From positions 1-64,000 of the forward strand of contig NZ_JAPDMS010000002.1 in assembly GCF_026319365.1 (NCBI RefSeq): a stretch of 64,000 nt of DNA, read 5' to 3'. The position numbers and the translations under genes were made by a program. Source of the DNA: Methylophaga sp. OBS1. GTDB taxonomy: Bacteria; Pseudomonadota; Gammaproteobacteria; Nitrosococcales; Methylophagaceae. The notes under the pieces are model-generated. The model did no database searches, had not been told where the DNA came from, and saw only the letters and a list, made by a program, of their open reading frames with translations. Positions 1 to 8,704 of this stretch are shown in pieces; position 1 is the first letter of the stretch, and every line of letters begins with the position of its first letter.

Positions 1-854
1 GGACGTTGAACCGGGTTCCAGGTTGAGGGGTTACCGTTACCGTAGTAGAACAGGTTCAGGTCAGGATCGTAAGAATACCAACCCCAGGTCGTACCACCAC
101 CGATTTTCCACTGATCACCCTGCCAGGATTTCAAAGAAGAATCTTTGCCAACCGGTTTCAGCATGGAAGTGGTTTTTTGAGGGTCAACCAGCATTTCCTC
201 GTCAGGACCGGTGCTGTACGCTTTGTACTTCACGTTACCGTCGAGATCGTAGGCTTGAACGTAACCACGTACACCGAACTCACCACCTGAAATACCGACG
301 ATGATGGTGTCATCAAAGACGTGAGCAGCAGCAGTGCTGGTGGCACCGACTTTAGGATCGTCACGTTTGTCAGACCAGACAACGCTACCGTCAGCCGCAT
401 TCAGCGCGACCAGGGTGGTATCAGCCTGGTTCAGGAAGATTTTGCCGTCGGCATAAGACAGACCACGGTTAACGGTGTCACAGCACATGACTGGTACTGT
501 TTCGTCGTAGTTTTGCTTAGGCTCGTACTTCCATTTAATGGCGCCGTCGTTGTTCAGATCCAGCGCAAACACGATGTTCGGGAATGGCGTGTGAACATAC
601 ATGGTGCCGTCGATGACCAGCGCGTTACCTTCGTGACCACGCAGTACACCGGTGGAGAAAGACCAGGCCATTTTCAGGTTTTCGACGTTGTTTTTATTGA
701 TTTGTGTCAGTTCTGAATAACGGGTATTGGAATAGTTACCCGCTGGCATCACCCAGTTGTTTTCATTCTTTTGCATTTCCAGCAATTCGTCAGCTTGTGC
801 CGCGCCTGCGACAGCCAGTGACATCATCGCCAGTGATAATGTTTTCAGCTTCAT
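1..854 (-). CDS. xoxF: XoxF-type PQQ-dependent methanol dehydrogenase, N-terminal part
   Basis: Periplasmic quinoprotein that oxidises methanol, passing electrons to a dedicated cytochrome c. About 285 N-terminal residues are present and the rest lies left of the window. A signal peptide (residues 1 to about 21, ending AAQA) precedes a beta-propeller start. The vicinal disulfide pair is seen as MCCD at residues 124-125. The stretches [12 protein letters not shown] (about 187-198), [13 protein letters not shown] and [13 protein letters not shown] match XoxF5-type enzymes from memory much better than MxaF. The lanthanide-specifying Asp falls outside the window, so lanthanide dependence is inferred from overall type only. 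The start at 854 is supported by a GAGGAAAA ribosome-binding site. gltX lies upstream on the same strand, 213 bases away, so xoxF probably has its own promoter. Confidence 0.93.
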   Translation of the reverse strand, partial: MKLKTLSLAMMSLAVAGAAQADELLEMQKNENNWVMPAGNYSNTRYSELTQINKNNVENLKMAWSFSTGVLRGHEGNALVIDGTMYVHTPFPNIVFALDLNNDGAIKWKYEPKQNYDETVPVMCCDTVNRGLSYADGKIFLNQADTTLVALNAADGSVVWSDKRDDPKVGATSTAAAHVFDDTIIVGISGGEFGVRGYVQAYDLDGNVKYKAYSTGPDEEMLVDPQKTTSMLKPVGKDSSLKSWQGDQWKIGGGTTWGWYSYDPDLNLFYYGNGNPSTWNPVQR

Positions 855-1067
855 AAAGTTTTCCTCTACATTGCTTTTTATTAGTGGTACGCCAAGAAGT
901 TTTCGTTGAGCCCAACTTCATGCGTAGAGCAAACCATAGTCTTGCTGAAAACGTTAGTCAAGCATCTTCCTGATCTTTTTTGTGATATTTTCCATATTTT
1001 TTTCGGGAAGTTTTTCCCGTCAACGTAACCCATTGAAATTAATCAAGAAACTAAATAAATGCTGTTT
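855..1067. promoter_or_regulatory. xoxF upstream region with inverted repeats
   Basis: This 213-base gap between gltX and xoxF (both minus strand) should hold the xoxF promoter and leader. I could not assign convincing -35/-10 hexamers. It contains a short hairpin at 1004-1019 (CGGGAA, 4-base loop, TTCCCG) flanked by a T-run on the plus-strand left side. It also contains a 6-base dyad, GAAGTT at 896-901 and AACTTC at 914-919. The hairpin lacks a U-tract on the minus strand, so it is a poor rho-independent terminator for gltX. Confidence 0.4.
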
Positions 1068-2471
1068 TCAGGCACGATCCTTGATCCACTGAATCGCTTT
1101 GCTGATTGCGCGCAAAGTGCGCTCACGCCCTAATAAAGCCAGCGTGATATCCAGCGGAGGCGACACGGTATTACCGGTAATCGCTACCCGGATGGGTTGT
1201 GCCACTTTCCCCATGCCTACCGCATTCGCTTCGGAACAGGCCTTCACCTCGGCATGTACAGGCTCTGCCAGCCATTCGCTTACATTTTCCAGCCGAGTGC
1301 GCATATCCTCCAGTAAGGGCAGACTCGCCTCATTGAGATTTTTATTGGCCGCTTTTTCATCGTACTCAGTGACTTCGGTGTAGAAAAAAGCGCTGTTGTT
1401 GGCCATTTCTACCAAGGTCTTGGCACGCTCCTGCTGAGTTTTAACCACTTCAGTCAGCTCGGGTCCCTGAGCCGGATCGATACCGAGTTGCCCGAGATGC
1501 CAACTGAGGTGACTGGCGACATGTTCAGGGCTGCTGTTCTTTATATATTGCTGATTGAGCCACAGCAGTTTTTCGGGATTAAAGCTGGAAGCCGCTTTGT
1601 TCACATCTTCAATGTCAAACAGCTGGGTCATTTCATCCAGGGAAAAAACTTCCTGATCACCATGGGACCAGCCCAAACGCACCAGGTAGTTGAGTAAAGC
1701 TTCCGGCAAATAGCCCTGATCGCGATAGCTCATGACACTGACCGCACCATGGCGTTTTGACAATCTGGCACCGTCGTCACCCAGAATCATCGGTACATGG
1801 GCAAAAACAGGTGGCTCAGCACCCAGCGCATGATAGAGATTGATCTGACGAGGTGAATTATTCAGGTGATCATCGCCGCGAATAACATGAGTCAATTTCA
1901 TATCCATATCATCGACGACCACTGTTAAGTTATAGGTCGGTGTGCCATCCGGGCGTGCGATGATGAGATCATCCAGTTCACGGTTGCTGAATTCCACATT
2001 GCCACGAATCACATCTTTGACAATAACACTGCCTTCGGTCGGATTCTTAAAGCGAATCACGGGTTGCACATCAGGTCTGGGTTCAGTGCGATGGCGACAG
2101 CGGCCGTCATAACGGGGTTTCTGCTTGTTGGCGCGCTGCTCTTCGCGCATGGCATCCAGTTCTTCTTTGGAGCAGTAGCAGTAGTAGGCATCCCCCTGCT
2201 TCATCAATTGTTCAATGACTTCTTTGTAACGATCGAAGCGTTTGGTCTGATAAAACGGCCCTTCATCATAGGTCAGCCCTAACCAGGTCATTCCCTCCAG
2301 AATCGCATTGACTGACTCAGCACTGGAACGCTCCAGGTCAGTATCCTCGATTCGAAGAATAAACTGCCCTCCATGCTTACGAGCATAAAGCCAGGAAAAC
2401 AGAGCAGTGCGGGCACCACCGACATGCAAGTAACCGGTTGGGCTGGGAGCAAAACGCGTACGAATGGTCAT
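1068..2471 (-). CDS. gltX: Glutamate--tRNA ligase
   Basis: Class I aminoacyl-tRNA synthetase that charges tRNA-Glu in the cytoplasm. The start at 2471 gives [13 protein letters not shown], the invariant beginning of GltX; five further in-frame residues upstream are not expected. The HIGH-equivalent is HVGG in GYLHVGG and the KMSKS-equivalent is LSKRH. Length, about 467 residues, is normal for the family. It also carries the Cys-x-Cys zinc-type region (YYCYCS, then CRHR). It lies upstream of xoxF with a 213-base gap and is divergent from the metallohydrolase gene, so no functional link to methanol oxidation is implied. Confidence 0.97.
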   Translation of the reverse strand: MTIRTRFAPSPTGYLHVGGARTALFSWLYARKHGGQFILRIEDTDLERSSAESVNAILEGMTWLGLTYDEGPFYQTKRFDRYKEVIEQLMKQGDAYYCYCSKEELDAMREEQRANKQKPRYDGRCRHRTEPRPDVQPVIRFKNPTEGSVIVKDVIRGNVEFSNRELDDLIIARPDGTPTYNLTVVVDDMDMKLTHVIRGDDHLNNSPRQINLYHALGAEPPVFAHVPMILGDDGARLSKRHGAVSVMSYRDQGYLPEALLNYLVRLGWSHGDQEVFSLDEMTQLFDIEDVNKAASSFNPEKLLWLNQQYIKNSSPEHVASHLSWHLGQLGIDPAQGPELTEVVKTQQERAKTLVEMANNSAFFYTEVTEYDEKAANKNLNEASLPLLEDMRTRLENVSEWLAEPVHAEVKACSEANAVGMGKVAQPIRVAITGNTVSPPLDITLALLGRERTLRAISKAIQWIKDRA

Positions 2472-2552
2472 GTAACAAACTCTCAACTGGATAGTCTTAG
2501 AAAAGGTGGGTTATTGTACCAGCCTCATGTTGTATATATCAGAGTGAGCGAT

Positions 2553-3491
2553 ATGATTAGATTCAACCTCCAGTTCAGCCTTGCCTGTCTACTGTCTGTA
2601 CTCATACCCAGTGCCGCTGCAGATAGCGACCGCTATCCCTTACACAAGGTGACAGATGGCAGCTTCTATCATCAGGGATTGCATGAAGATGCCACCGCTG
2701 AGAATATCGGTGCAATTGCCAACGTTGGCTTTATCATGGGTGAGGACTGTGTTGCGGTCATTGATAGCGGCGGCAGCTACAAAGAGGGGGAACTGCTTTA
2801 CAAGGCGCTTAAGGAGCAGACTGATAAACCCGTTTGCTATGTCATAAACACCCATGTTCATCCGGATCATATGCTGGGTAATGCCGCTTTTAAATCAGAA
2901 AACCCCGTGTATGTTGGCCATGAAAAACTGCCGGCGGCCATGGCGGCTCGAAAAGGTTTTTTTGAACGCGCCTTTTCCGATACCTTGGGCGCTGCCTTCA
3001 AAGGTGCCGAGTTTATTCCTCCATCACAGACTGTGGCTGTGGGCAAACCAATTACGCTGGACCTGGGTAGTCGTGAACTAGTGTTAACAGCTTATACCAC
3101 GGCGCACACCGATCATGATTTGACTGTTTTTGACACAAAAACTCAAACCCTTTGGACAGGTGACTTGTTGTTCATTGATCGCATTCCAGCTCTGGACGGC
3201 AGCATCAACGGCTGGATAGCCATATCTGAAGATCTTCAGCAGGCGAAGATTGAAAATCTGGTACCGGGACATGGTCCTGCTGTAAAAAACAATATCGCTG
3301 ATGTATGGCAGGCACAACTGAATTATCTGACACTGATTCGGGAACAAATCAGGGCGATTATCAGTGATTTTGGCACTATAGAGGAGGCGACCTCTTCGGT
3401 AGGCTTGAGTGAAAAAGATCAATGGCTGCTATTCGAAGACTACCACCGTAGAAATGTGACCGCAGCGTTTGTAGAACTGGAGTGGGAATAG
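2553..3491 (+). CDS. Exported metallo-beta-lactamase-fold hydrolase, quinoprotein relay type
   Basis: Predicted periplasmic MBL-fold protein of about 312 residues. A signal peptide covers residues 1 to about 23 (MIRFNLQF... ending SAAA). The zinc motif THVHPDH is present, followed by a second His region (AHTDHD), the bridging Asp (TGDLLF) and the last His (PGHGP), so the dinuclear metal site looks complete. The family resembles the 'quinoprotein relay system zinc metallohydrolase' group, which co-occurs with PQQ dehydrogenases and SoxYZ-like carriers. The reaction is unknown. It sits 10 bases upstream of the first SoxYZ-like gene, so the two are probably cotranscribed. I chose ATG 2553 because longer in-frame versions run back through gltX. 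GTG at 2544 is an alternative. Confidence 0.85.
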   Translation: MIRFNLQFSLACLLSVLIPSAAADSDRYPLHKVTDGSFYHQGLHEDATAENIGAIANVGFIMGEDCVAVIDSGGSYKEGELLYKALKEQTDKPVCYVINTHVHPDHMLGNAAFKSENPVYVGHEKLPAAMAARKGFFERAFSDTLGAAFKGAEFIPPSQTVAVGKPITLDLGSRELVLTAYTTAHTDHDLTVFDTKTQTLWTGDLLFIDRIPALDGSINGWIAISEDLQQAKIENLVPGHGPAVKNNIADVWQAQLNYLTLIREQIRAIISDFGTIEEATSSVGLSEKDQWLLFEDYHRRNVTAAFVELEWE

Positions 3492-3501
3492 GGAGACATC
3501 A

Positions 3502-4293
3502 ATGCTTTTTCTTCGGCTTGTCTGGGCGTTACCGGTACTGTTCGTGTTTCAACTACCTGCCTGGGCTGAAGCAGAAGAAGCATCACTCTGGCCGGTCATT
3601 AAAGAGAACTTTTTCGGTGACCGCGTCATTCATGAGGGGGCGTCAGACTACTTGTCAATTGAGGCTCCCATGCGTGCAGAGGATGCTGCCATCGTCCCAA
3701 TCACCATCACAGCTCATGACTCATCGTCAGTTTCACCAGAGATTGCCAAGCTCCATCTTTTTATTGATAACAACCCCATGCCTCATGCAGCCAGCTTCGA
3801 ATTATCGCCATCGCTTGAGACTGTCAATCTATCCACTCGGGTCAGGGTCGATAGCTACACGCCTGTCCGGGTGGTAGCTGAAATGAGAGACGGCAGCCTG
3901 CATATGGTGCAGACTTTTGTCAAAGCCTCTGGCGGTTGTAGTGCCCCTGCAGGCAAAGATCAGTCAGCCGCGCTAGCCAGAATGGGGAAAATGCAGATCC
4001 GGATGCGGCAGCCAACAATTGGTACGCCCACACAGGTGCAAGTAATTGTCAGCCATCCCAACAATAGTGGCCTTCAAATGGATCAACAAACTCGCGGATA
4101 CATACCCGCCCACTTTGTTGAGACGATGAACATCAGCTATAACGACGAGCCACTGATAAAAATGACAGCTGGCATCTCGATTAGTGAAGACCCCAGCTTA
4201 AGATTTGTGTTCACGCCTGCTGAGCCCGGCACATTAAAAGCTGAAGTGACAGACAGCAAAGCGCATTTTTTCCATCAGCAAAAACAGTTATAA
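3502..4293 (+). CDS. SoxYZ-like carrier protein, copy 1
   Basis: Exported fusion of a SoxY-like and a SoxZ-like domain, 263 residues. A signal peptide covers about residues 1-22. The SoxY-like part spans about 30-150 and ends in GGCSAPAG, whose Cys corresponds in position to the substrate-carrying Cys of the SoxY C-terminal arm. The SoxZ-like part (about 160-263) begins MGKMQIRMRQP. Such proteins are known as quinoprotein dehydrogenase-associated SoxYZ-like carriers; their cargo is not established. A GGGAGA ribosome-binding site precedes the ATG. The gene follows the MBL hydrolase by 10 bases. The neighbouring copy 2 is a clear paralogue, sharing most of the SoxZ part and the GGCSAPAGKD segment. 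Confidence 0.88.
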   Translation: MLFLRLVWALPVLFVFQLPAWAEAEEASLWPVIKENFFGDRVIHEGASDYLSIEAPMRAEDAAIVPITITAHDSSSVSPEIAKLHLFIDNNPMPHAASFELSPSLETVNLSTRVRVDSYTPVRVVAEMRDGSLHMVQTFVKASGGCSAPAGKDQSAALARMGKMQIRMRQPTIGTPTQVQVIVSHPNNSGLQMDQQTRGYIPAHFVETMNISYNDEPLIKMTAGISISEDPSLRFVFTPAEPGTLKAEVTDSKAHFFHQQKQL

Positions 4294-4385
4294 GCTCCTG
4301 ACAGCCATAGGAACTTTTCATCACCTCTCCGCTCAAATTTTGTACACTAGCAAAACAATAATAATGACTTTTGTAGGAGAGAGAC

Positions 4386-5183
4386 ATGTCAAATCGATTT
4401 TTACACTGTTTAGTGGTGGCTCTATCATTGTTTGCAGTGATAGCCCCCAGCCAGGCCGCCACTGACAAAGAGCCTAAATGGCCTGCCCTGAAAAACGCCT
4501 ACTTCGGTGATAGGGAAATACGCGATAACGCCGATGACCTTCTGGTTCTGGAGGCGCCAAAACGTGCCGAGGACGCTGCAATCGTCCCAATCAGCATCAA
4601 GTCGCTGACACCGCAGTCGGCTGATAAATATATCCAAAACATCCACGTTTTCATCGATGAAAACCCGATGCCTTATTCTGCCAATTTTGTTTTGTCACCG
4701 GAACTGGGGACCGTGGATATTTCAACCAGAATGCGTGTTGATCAGTACACAAATGTTCGAGCTGTCGCTGAAATGAACGACGGCAGCCTGCACATGGTTT
4801 CCCGTTTCGTCAAAGCCTCCGGAGGCTGCAGTGCTCCCGCCGGTAAAGACGCTGCCGCTGCACTGGCACGAATGGGCAAGATGCAGATTCGTATGCGCCA
4901 GCCCACTGTCGGTCAACCAGTTCAGGCGCAAGTCATCGTCAGCCATCCCAATTACAGTGGTTTGCAGTACGATCAGAAGAACCGTAAATACATTCCTGCT
5001 CATTACGTTGATGACATCGATATCAGCTACAACAATAAAACGCTGATTCGAGTGGAAGCGGGTATTTCGCTGAGCGAAGATCCGAGTGTACGTTTTACCT
5101 TTACCCCTGATGCCCCTGGCAAACTCAAAGCTGTCATTCACGACAGCCAGGAACAGGAATTCAGTATGGAAAAAGAAATCTGA
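4386..5183 (+). CDS. SoxYZ-like carrier protein, copy 2
   Basis: Second exported SoxYZ-like fusion, 265 residues, with a signal peptide ending about residue 25 (SQAA). The domain layout is the same as in copy 1: SoxY-like part with the reactive arm GGCSAPAGKD near residues 150-160, then a SoxZ-like part from MGKMQIRMRQP. A strong ribosome-binding site (GTAGGAGAGAG) precedes ATG 4386. The 92-base gap from copy 1 is large for a tight operon and could hold a separate promoter, but I see no convincing hexamers. A strong hairpin terminator follows at 5200-5227. Two divergent paralogues kept side by side suggest separate partners or expression conditions. That is inference. Confidence 0.88.
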   Translation: MSNRFLHCLVVALSLFAVIAPSQAATDKEPKWPALKNAYFGDREIRDNADDLLVLEAPKRAEDAAIVPISIKSLTPQSADKYIQNIHVFIDENPMPYSANFVLSPELGTVDISTRMRVDQYTNVRAVAEMNDGSLHMVSRFVKASGGCSAPAGKDAAAALARMGKMQIRMRQPTVGQPVQAQVIVSHPNYSGLQYDQKNRKYIPAHYVDDIDISYNNKTLIRVEAGISLSEDPSVRFTFTPDAPGKLKAVIHDSQEQEFSMEKEI

Positions 5184-5199
5184 TTTTATCCTTACGATC

Positions 5200-5227
5200 A
5201 AAAAAGGCCGCAGATGCGGCCTTTTTT
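5200..5227. terminator. Bidirectional rho-independent terminator
   Basis: The stem GGCCGC (5206-5211), loop AGAT and GCGGCC (5216-5221) is flanked by six A on the left and six T on the right. It can therefore terminate the SoxYZ-like operon on the plus strand and the convergent small gene on the minus strand. Confidence 0.92.
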
Positions 5228-5246
5228 ATGTCGCTTTGAACTGTTG

Positions 5247-5600
5247 TTATTTCACAATACGGCATTCTTTGTATGCTTTGGCATTGGTCTCTTCAAACAA
5301 TGACAGGCCACTTTTGATGCCTTTATCATCACGGAATGTCGCACCACGATCAGCCGGTAAATTTTTGTACATGTAACCCGTGCTGATATCTTCAAATTCT
5401 TTTTCCGTGAATACTTTGGCGATTTCGTCAATCACACAGGAACATTTGTGCGTTCCTTCATAGACATTCATGTCGGGGTTAGCTGCCATACAGTCCATGA
5501 CATAGTGAACTCGTGTCACGGTGGAAAAATCATTTGCTGATGCCATAGCAGGCAGTATAGCCATGCCAGCAGCGATTAAAGTCAGACCAGCTTTCTTCAT
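5247..5600 (-). CDS. Small exported Cys-containing protein, function unknown
   Basis: A 117-residue protein with a clear signal peptide (residues 1 to about 22, ending AMASA). The mature part is about 95 residues. It has four Cys: one in VMDCMA, two as CSC in THKCSCVIDEI, and one near the C-terminus (ECRIV). This could allow two disulfides or a small metal or haem-free redox site; there is no CxxCH haem motif. The start has a good ribosome-binding site (AGGAGAGATAA before ATG). It converges with the SoxYZ-like carriers and shares their terminator. I do not recognise the family. Location suggests, but does not prove, a periplasmic role linked to the relay genes. Confidence 0.75.
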   Translation of the reverse strand: MKKAGLTLIAAGMAILPAMASANDFSTVTRVHYVMDCMAANPDMNVYEGTHKCSCVIDEIAKVFTEKEFEDISTGYMYKNLPADRGATFRDDKGIKSGLSLFEETNAKAYKECRIVK

Positions 5601-5842
5601 TTATCTCTCCTGAAGTGTGATTATTCGGCGACTCAGCTGTGACCCGCCATTTTATTGCTTAGTTCCTGTTGTCTTTATTGTCAGACAGACAAAGTCCTAA
5701 TACTACATGAAATTCTCCTGTTCTTGCCTTATTGGATATCATGCAAAAACAAGCGTTTAGTTTCTTAGGCTACAAACATCAGGTAGAATCCGACCTTTAG
5801 ATTCAGATTGGACCGCCGCAAGCGGGCAGGAGAGAGACCCAG
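5601..5842. promoter_or_regulatory. Divergent intergenic region upstream of the H4MPT operon
   Basis: This 242-base gap separates the small exported protein gene (minus) from the first H4MPT gene (plus) and must hold both promoters. A TAGAAT hexamer near 5783-5788 is a possible -10 for the H4MPT operon but has only a weak -35 partner. A purine-rich ribosome-binding site (GGAGAGAG) sits just before 5843, preceded by a short CCGC/GCGG hairpin. No riboswitch is recognised. Confidence 0.35.
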
Positions 5843-6706
5843 ATGAAAAAAATTTTACTGCACCTGGATACGGATCCGGTAGCAAGCACTTTTGACCAGG
5901 CCGTGGCTTATGACTCCGGTGTCGATAATATCATCGCTCACGGCGGCGCGACCCGTGATAATGTCACCCCTCACGTCCATGGCATGATCTTCACCCGTGG
6001 TGGAAAAAATCTCAAAAACAGTGCCATTTTCATCGGTGGTTCCAATGTGCCTGCCAGTGACCTGGTCGGTGAAGCGGTAAAAAAAGCATTCTTCGGTCCG
6101 GTCAGAGTGTCCGTGATGCTCGATCCCAACGGTTCCAACACCACCGCTGCCGCCATCGTTCGTAAAGTCCTGACTGACTTTGATGTCAAAAACAAAAATG
6201 TTGTCATTCTTGGCTCCGGCCCGGTCGGTCAGCGCAGTGCTTTGTATCTTTTGAAAGAGGGCGCAGCCAAAGTCACCATGACCTCACGCAGTCTGGCACG
6301 CAGTAAAGCCACAACCGACCAGATGAAACAGGATTACGGTGTCGATGTTGTGCCGGGCGAAAGCCGCAGTGATGAAGCGGTGAAAAAATTGCTGGCCGAC
6401 GCCCATGTGGCGATTGCGGCCGGTCCTGCCGGTGTCTGCGTCATCTCGGAAAGCGCCCTGGAAGGTAATACCACTTTGGAAGTGATTGCTGACGTTAATG
6501 CGGTGCCACCACTCGGGGTTGCCGGCATGGAAGTGATGGATAACGGTACTGAAAAAAACGGTAGCCGCTATTACGGCGCGATTGCCATTGGCAACTTCAA
6601 AATGAAAGTTCACCGTGGTGCCATTGCTTCTCTGTTCGAAACCAATGATCTCTTCCTGGACGAAACCACCATCTACGATATCGCCTGCAAAATCGACAAC
6701 GCATAG
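5843..6706 (+). CDS. mtdA: MtdA-like methylene-tetrahydromethanopterin (/-tetrahydrofolate) dehydrogenase
   Basis: Cytoplasmic pyridine-nucleotide-dependent dehydrogenase of C1 transfer, oxidising methylene-H4MPT (MtdA enzymes also accept methylene-H4F). It is 287 residues. Its start (KKILLHLDTDPVASTFD), the FTRGGK segment, the IFIGG segment and FFGPVRVSVMLDPNGSNTT resemble MtdA rather than MtdB. The nucleotide-binding Rossmann loop is GSGPVGQRSA near residue 129, followed by a Ser/Arg-rich turn (TSRSLARSK) that fits NADP preference. Its stop overlaps the GTG start of the RFAP synthase gene by one base, so the two are translationally coupled. The MtdA label rests on recalled family resemblance. 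A third dehydrogenase type (MtdC) was not excluded. Confidence 0.8.
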   Translation: MKKILLHLDTDPVASTFDQAVAYDSGVDNIIAHGGATRDNVTPHVHGMIFTRGGKNLKNSAIFIGGSNVPASDLVGEAVKKAFFGPVRVSVMLDPNGSNTTAAAIVRKVLTDFDVKNKNVVILGSGPVGQRSALYLLKEGAAKVTMTSRSLARSKATTDQMKQDYGVDVVPGESRSDEAVKKLLADAHVAIAAGPAGVCVISESALEGNTTLEVIADVNAVPPLGVAGMEVMDNGTEKNGSRYYGAIAIGNFKMKVHRGAIASLFETNDLFLDETTIYDIACKIDNA

Positions 6707-7734
6707 TGAAGCTAAACCAAGCTGAGCGCCCGGCAGTGATGCAATCTGTAACTGTCAGGGCGCCAGCCAGACTGCACCTCGGATTTCTCGATCTCAATGC
6801 CAGCATCGGTCGCCGTTTCGGCAGCATCGGGCTGGCTGTTGACAGCCATCACACTCGTCTCAGCGTCACTCCTGCTGAGGCGCTTCTGATTGAAGGTGAA
6901 GGGCTGCTTAATGAGACCCGCAGCCGACTCGAAAATATTTATCAGCGTTTTTACCAGACACTGGGGCAATCTATTCCGGAACACAAAAGACCAGTCTGTA
7001 TCCGGGTAGATGAACTGATTCCAGAACACGCCGGGCTGGGCAGCGGCACTCAGCTGGCCCTAACACTGGGTACAGCATTGGCCCGTCTACATCAATTGAA
7101 TATCGACACCGTTGAGCTGGCCAAAAACCTGGGCCGCGGCAGACGCTCCGGTATCGGTATCGCTACCTTCGATCAGGGTGGCTTTGTGGTTGATGGTGGT
7201 CTCAAACCGGATCAAACGGTACCACCGATGTTGATGCATCAGACCTATCCCGAATCATGGCGGGTGGTAATGGTAATGGACCCACACCATCAGGGCATTC
7301 ATGGTCAGCATGAAAAACAGGCCTTTGGCAGTCTACCGACTTTTCCGCTGGAAAACTCACGAGCCATTTGCCATCTGACACTAATGCAACTGCTACCCTG
7401 CCTATCAGAACGGGATATCAACAATTTCGGCGCTGCCATTACTGAAATCCAGACACTCATTGGCGATCACTTCGCCAGTGCTCAGGGCGGCCGATATACC
7501 AGTCCGCTTGTGGCTGCCTGCCTTCAGCAGGCTCAGAAACTGGGCCACACCGGTATTGCCCAGAGTTCTTGGGGACCCACCGGTTGTATCTTTGTCAGCG
7601 ATCAGTCAGAAGCCGACTTGCTGATTCAGCAACTTAATAAATTTATTGCCGCCGAATCGACCAGCCTGCCGGTCTTTATCTCCGCGGCTGCAGATAATCA
7701 TGGCGCCATTATTGAAACCGTCGTACAAGACTAG
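6706..7734 (+). CDS. Beta-ribofuranosylaminobenzene 5'-phosphate synthase
   Basis: First committed enzyme of (dephospho)tetrahydromethanopterin synthesis. It joins PRPP to an aminobenzoate-type acceptor with loss of CO2 and pyrophosphate. It is a GHMP-kinase-fold protein of 342 residues. The N-terminal motif APARLHLGFLDLN and RRFGSIGLA are signatures of the family, and the GHMP-type glycine loop is AGLGSGTQLALT near residue 107. Start GTG 6706 overlaps the mtdA stop (TAGTG). An internal ATG at 6739 is possible. It lies between two H4MPT dehydrogenases, so cofactor synthesis and use are encoded together. Confidence 0.88.
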   Translation: MKLNQAERPAVMQSVTVRAPARLHLGFLDLNASIGRRFGSIGLAVDSHHTRLSVTPAEALLIEGEGLLNETRSRLENIYQRFYQTLGQSIPEHKRPVCIRVDELIPEHAGLGSGTQLALTLGTALARLHQLNIDTVELAKNLGRGRRSGIGIATFDQGGFVVDGGLKPDQTVPPMLMHQTYPESWRVVMVMDPHHQGIHGQHEKQAFGSLPTFPLENSRAICHLTLMQLLPCLSERDINNFGAAITEIQTLIGDHFASAQGGRYTSPLVAACLQQAQKLGHTGIAQSSWGPTGCIFVSDQSEADLLIQQLNKFIAAESTSLPVFISAAADNHGAIIETVVQD

Positions 7735-7786
7735 CTATGATTAGTTGAGAATAACGCTTTCAGTCATTAGTCTTTAAGGAAATCAC

Positions 7787-8692
7787 ATGTCCAAACGCTC
7801 TATCATTCACATGATCAATCCCATGAAACATAACAGCCCTTTTGATATCAATATGGCGCTGGACGCTGGCTATGATGTGATCATGCCCTACACCCATGTC
7901 GAACTGGATGAAGTCGCTGATCTTACCCAGGATGCGATTTTCTCGCGTGGTCCATCTGGTGTGAAAAAAACGGGCATGTTCATCGGTGGGCGCGATATCG
8001 GTGTAGCGATGGATATGCTGGATGCCGCTAAAAAAGCCATGGTGCCACCTTTCGAGATTTCGGTGATGGCCGATCCCAGCGGTGCATTCACAACAGCAGC
8101 TGCGCTGGTCGCCTGTGTCGAGCGGGAACTGAAAAGCAAATTCGACCAGACCTATAAAAACACCCAGGCGGTCGTCTTTGGCGGCACCGGTCCGGTCGGT
8201 ATTGCCACTGCGGTGATTGCCGCACTGCAAGGTGCTAAAACCACCATCGTGGATCACTTCTCTCTGGATACTGCGCTGGAATTCGCTGAAGAAGCCAAAC
8301 GCCGTTACGGTGTTGATCTGCGAGGTACGACTGCCGCCTCTGATGCCGACAAAGCACGTCTTCTGGCCAATGCCGATGTGGTCTTCTGTACTGCAAAAGC
8401 CGGTATACAGGTCCTGAATGCTTCGGTACTGGAAGATGCCAAGAAATTGAAAGTCGCCGGTGATGTTAATGCAGTCTCACCGCTGGGTATCGAAGGTATT
8501 AAAATGATGGACTTTGGCGCGCCATTGGAACTGGCTAAAAATTCACCGAATGCGGTCGGTATCGGTGCGCTGGCTGTGGGTGATATCAAATACAAACTGC
8601 AACAGGCTTTGCTGCGCGAAACTCTTGAGAGCGAAAAACCGGTTTATCTCGACTTCCGTAATGCCTTTGAAGGCGCCCGTAAACTGGTCTGA
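7787..8692 (+). CDS. mtdB: MtdB, NAD(P)-dependent methylene-tetrahydromethanopterin dehydrogenase
   Basis: Cytoplasmic enzyme that oxidises methylene-H4MPT to methenyl-H4MPT in formaldehyde oxidation. It is 301 residues. It is assigned to MtdB rather than MtdA by the start (RSIIHMINPMKHNSPFD), the TQDAIFSRGP segment and the ending LDFRNAFEGA, all characteristic of MtdB. The nucleotide loop is GGTGPVGIAT near residue 125. DVNAVSPLGI and GIGALAVGDIKY are shared family segments. A good ribosome-binding site (AAGGAAAT) precedes ATG 7787. It is a diverged paralogue of the gene at 5843. The ATP-grasp gene follows within 15 bases. Confidence 0.9.
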   Translation: MSKRSIIHMINPMKHNSPFDINMALDAGYDVIMPYTHVELDEVADLTQDAIFSRGPSGVKKTGMFIGGRDIGVAMDMLDAAKKAMVPPFEISVMADPSGAFTTAAALVACVERELKSKFDQTYKNTQAVVFGGTGPVGIATAVIAALQGAKTTIVDHFSLDTALEFAEEAKRRYGVDLRGTTAASDADKARLLANADVVFCTAKAGIQVLNASVLEDAKKLKVAGDVNAVSPLGIEGIKMMDFGAPLELAKNSPNAVGIGALAVGDIKYKLQQALLRETLESEKPVYLDFRNAFEGARKLV

Positions 8693-8704
8693 TTGGTAGC
8701 GCTG

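Noticed and set aside
23..716. Plus-strand open frames at the left edge
   Set aside because: They are antisense to xoxF, whose translation is recognisable throughout.
1004..1019. Rho-independent terminator for gltX
   Set aside because: The hairpin is present, but on the minus strand it is followed by A residues rather than T, so it was kept only as an inverted repeat.
4722..5201. 159-codon minus-strand frame over SoxYZ-like copy 2
   Set aside because: It is a shadow of the carrier gene, has no signal peptide or motif, and overlaps the shared terminator side.
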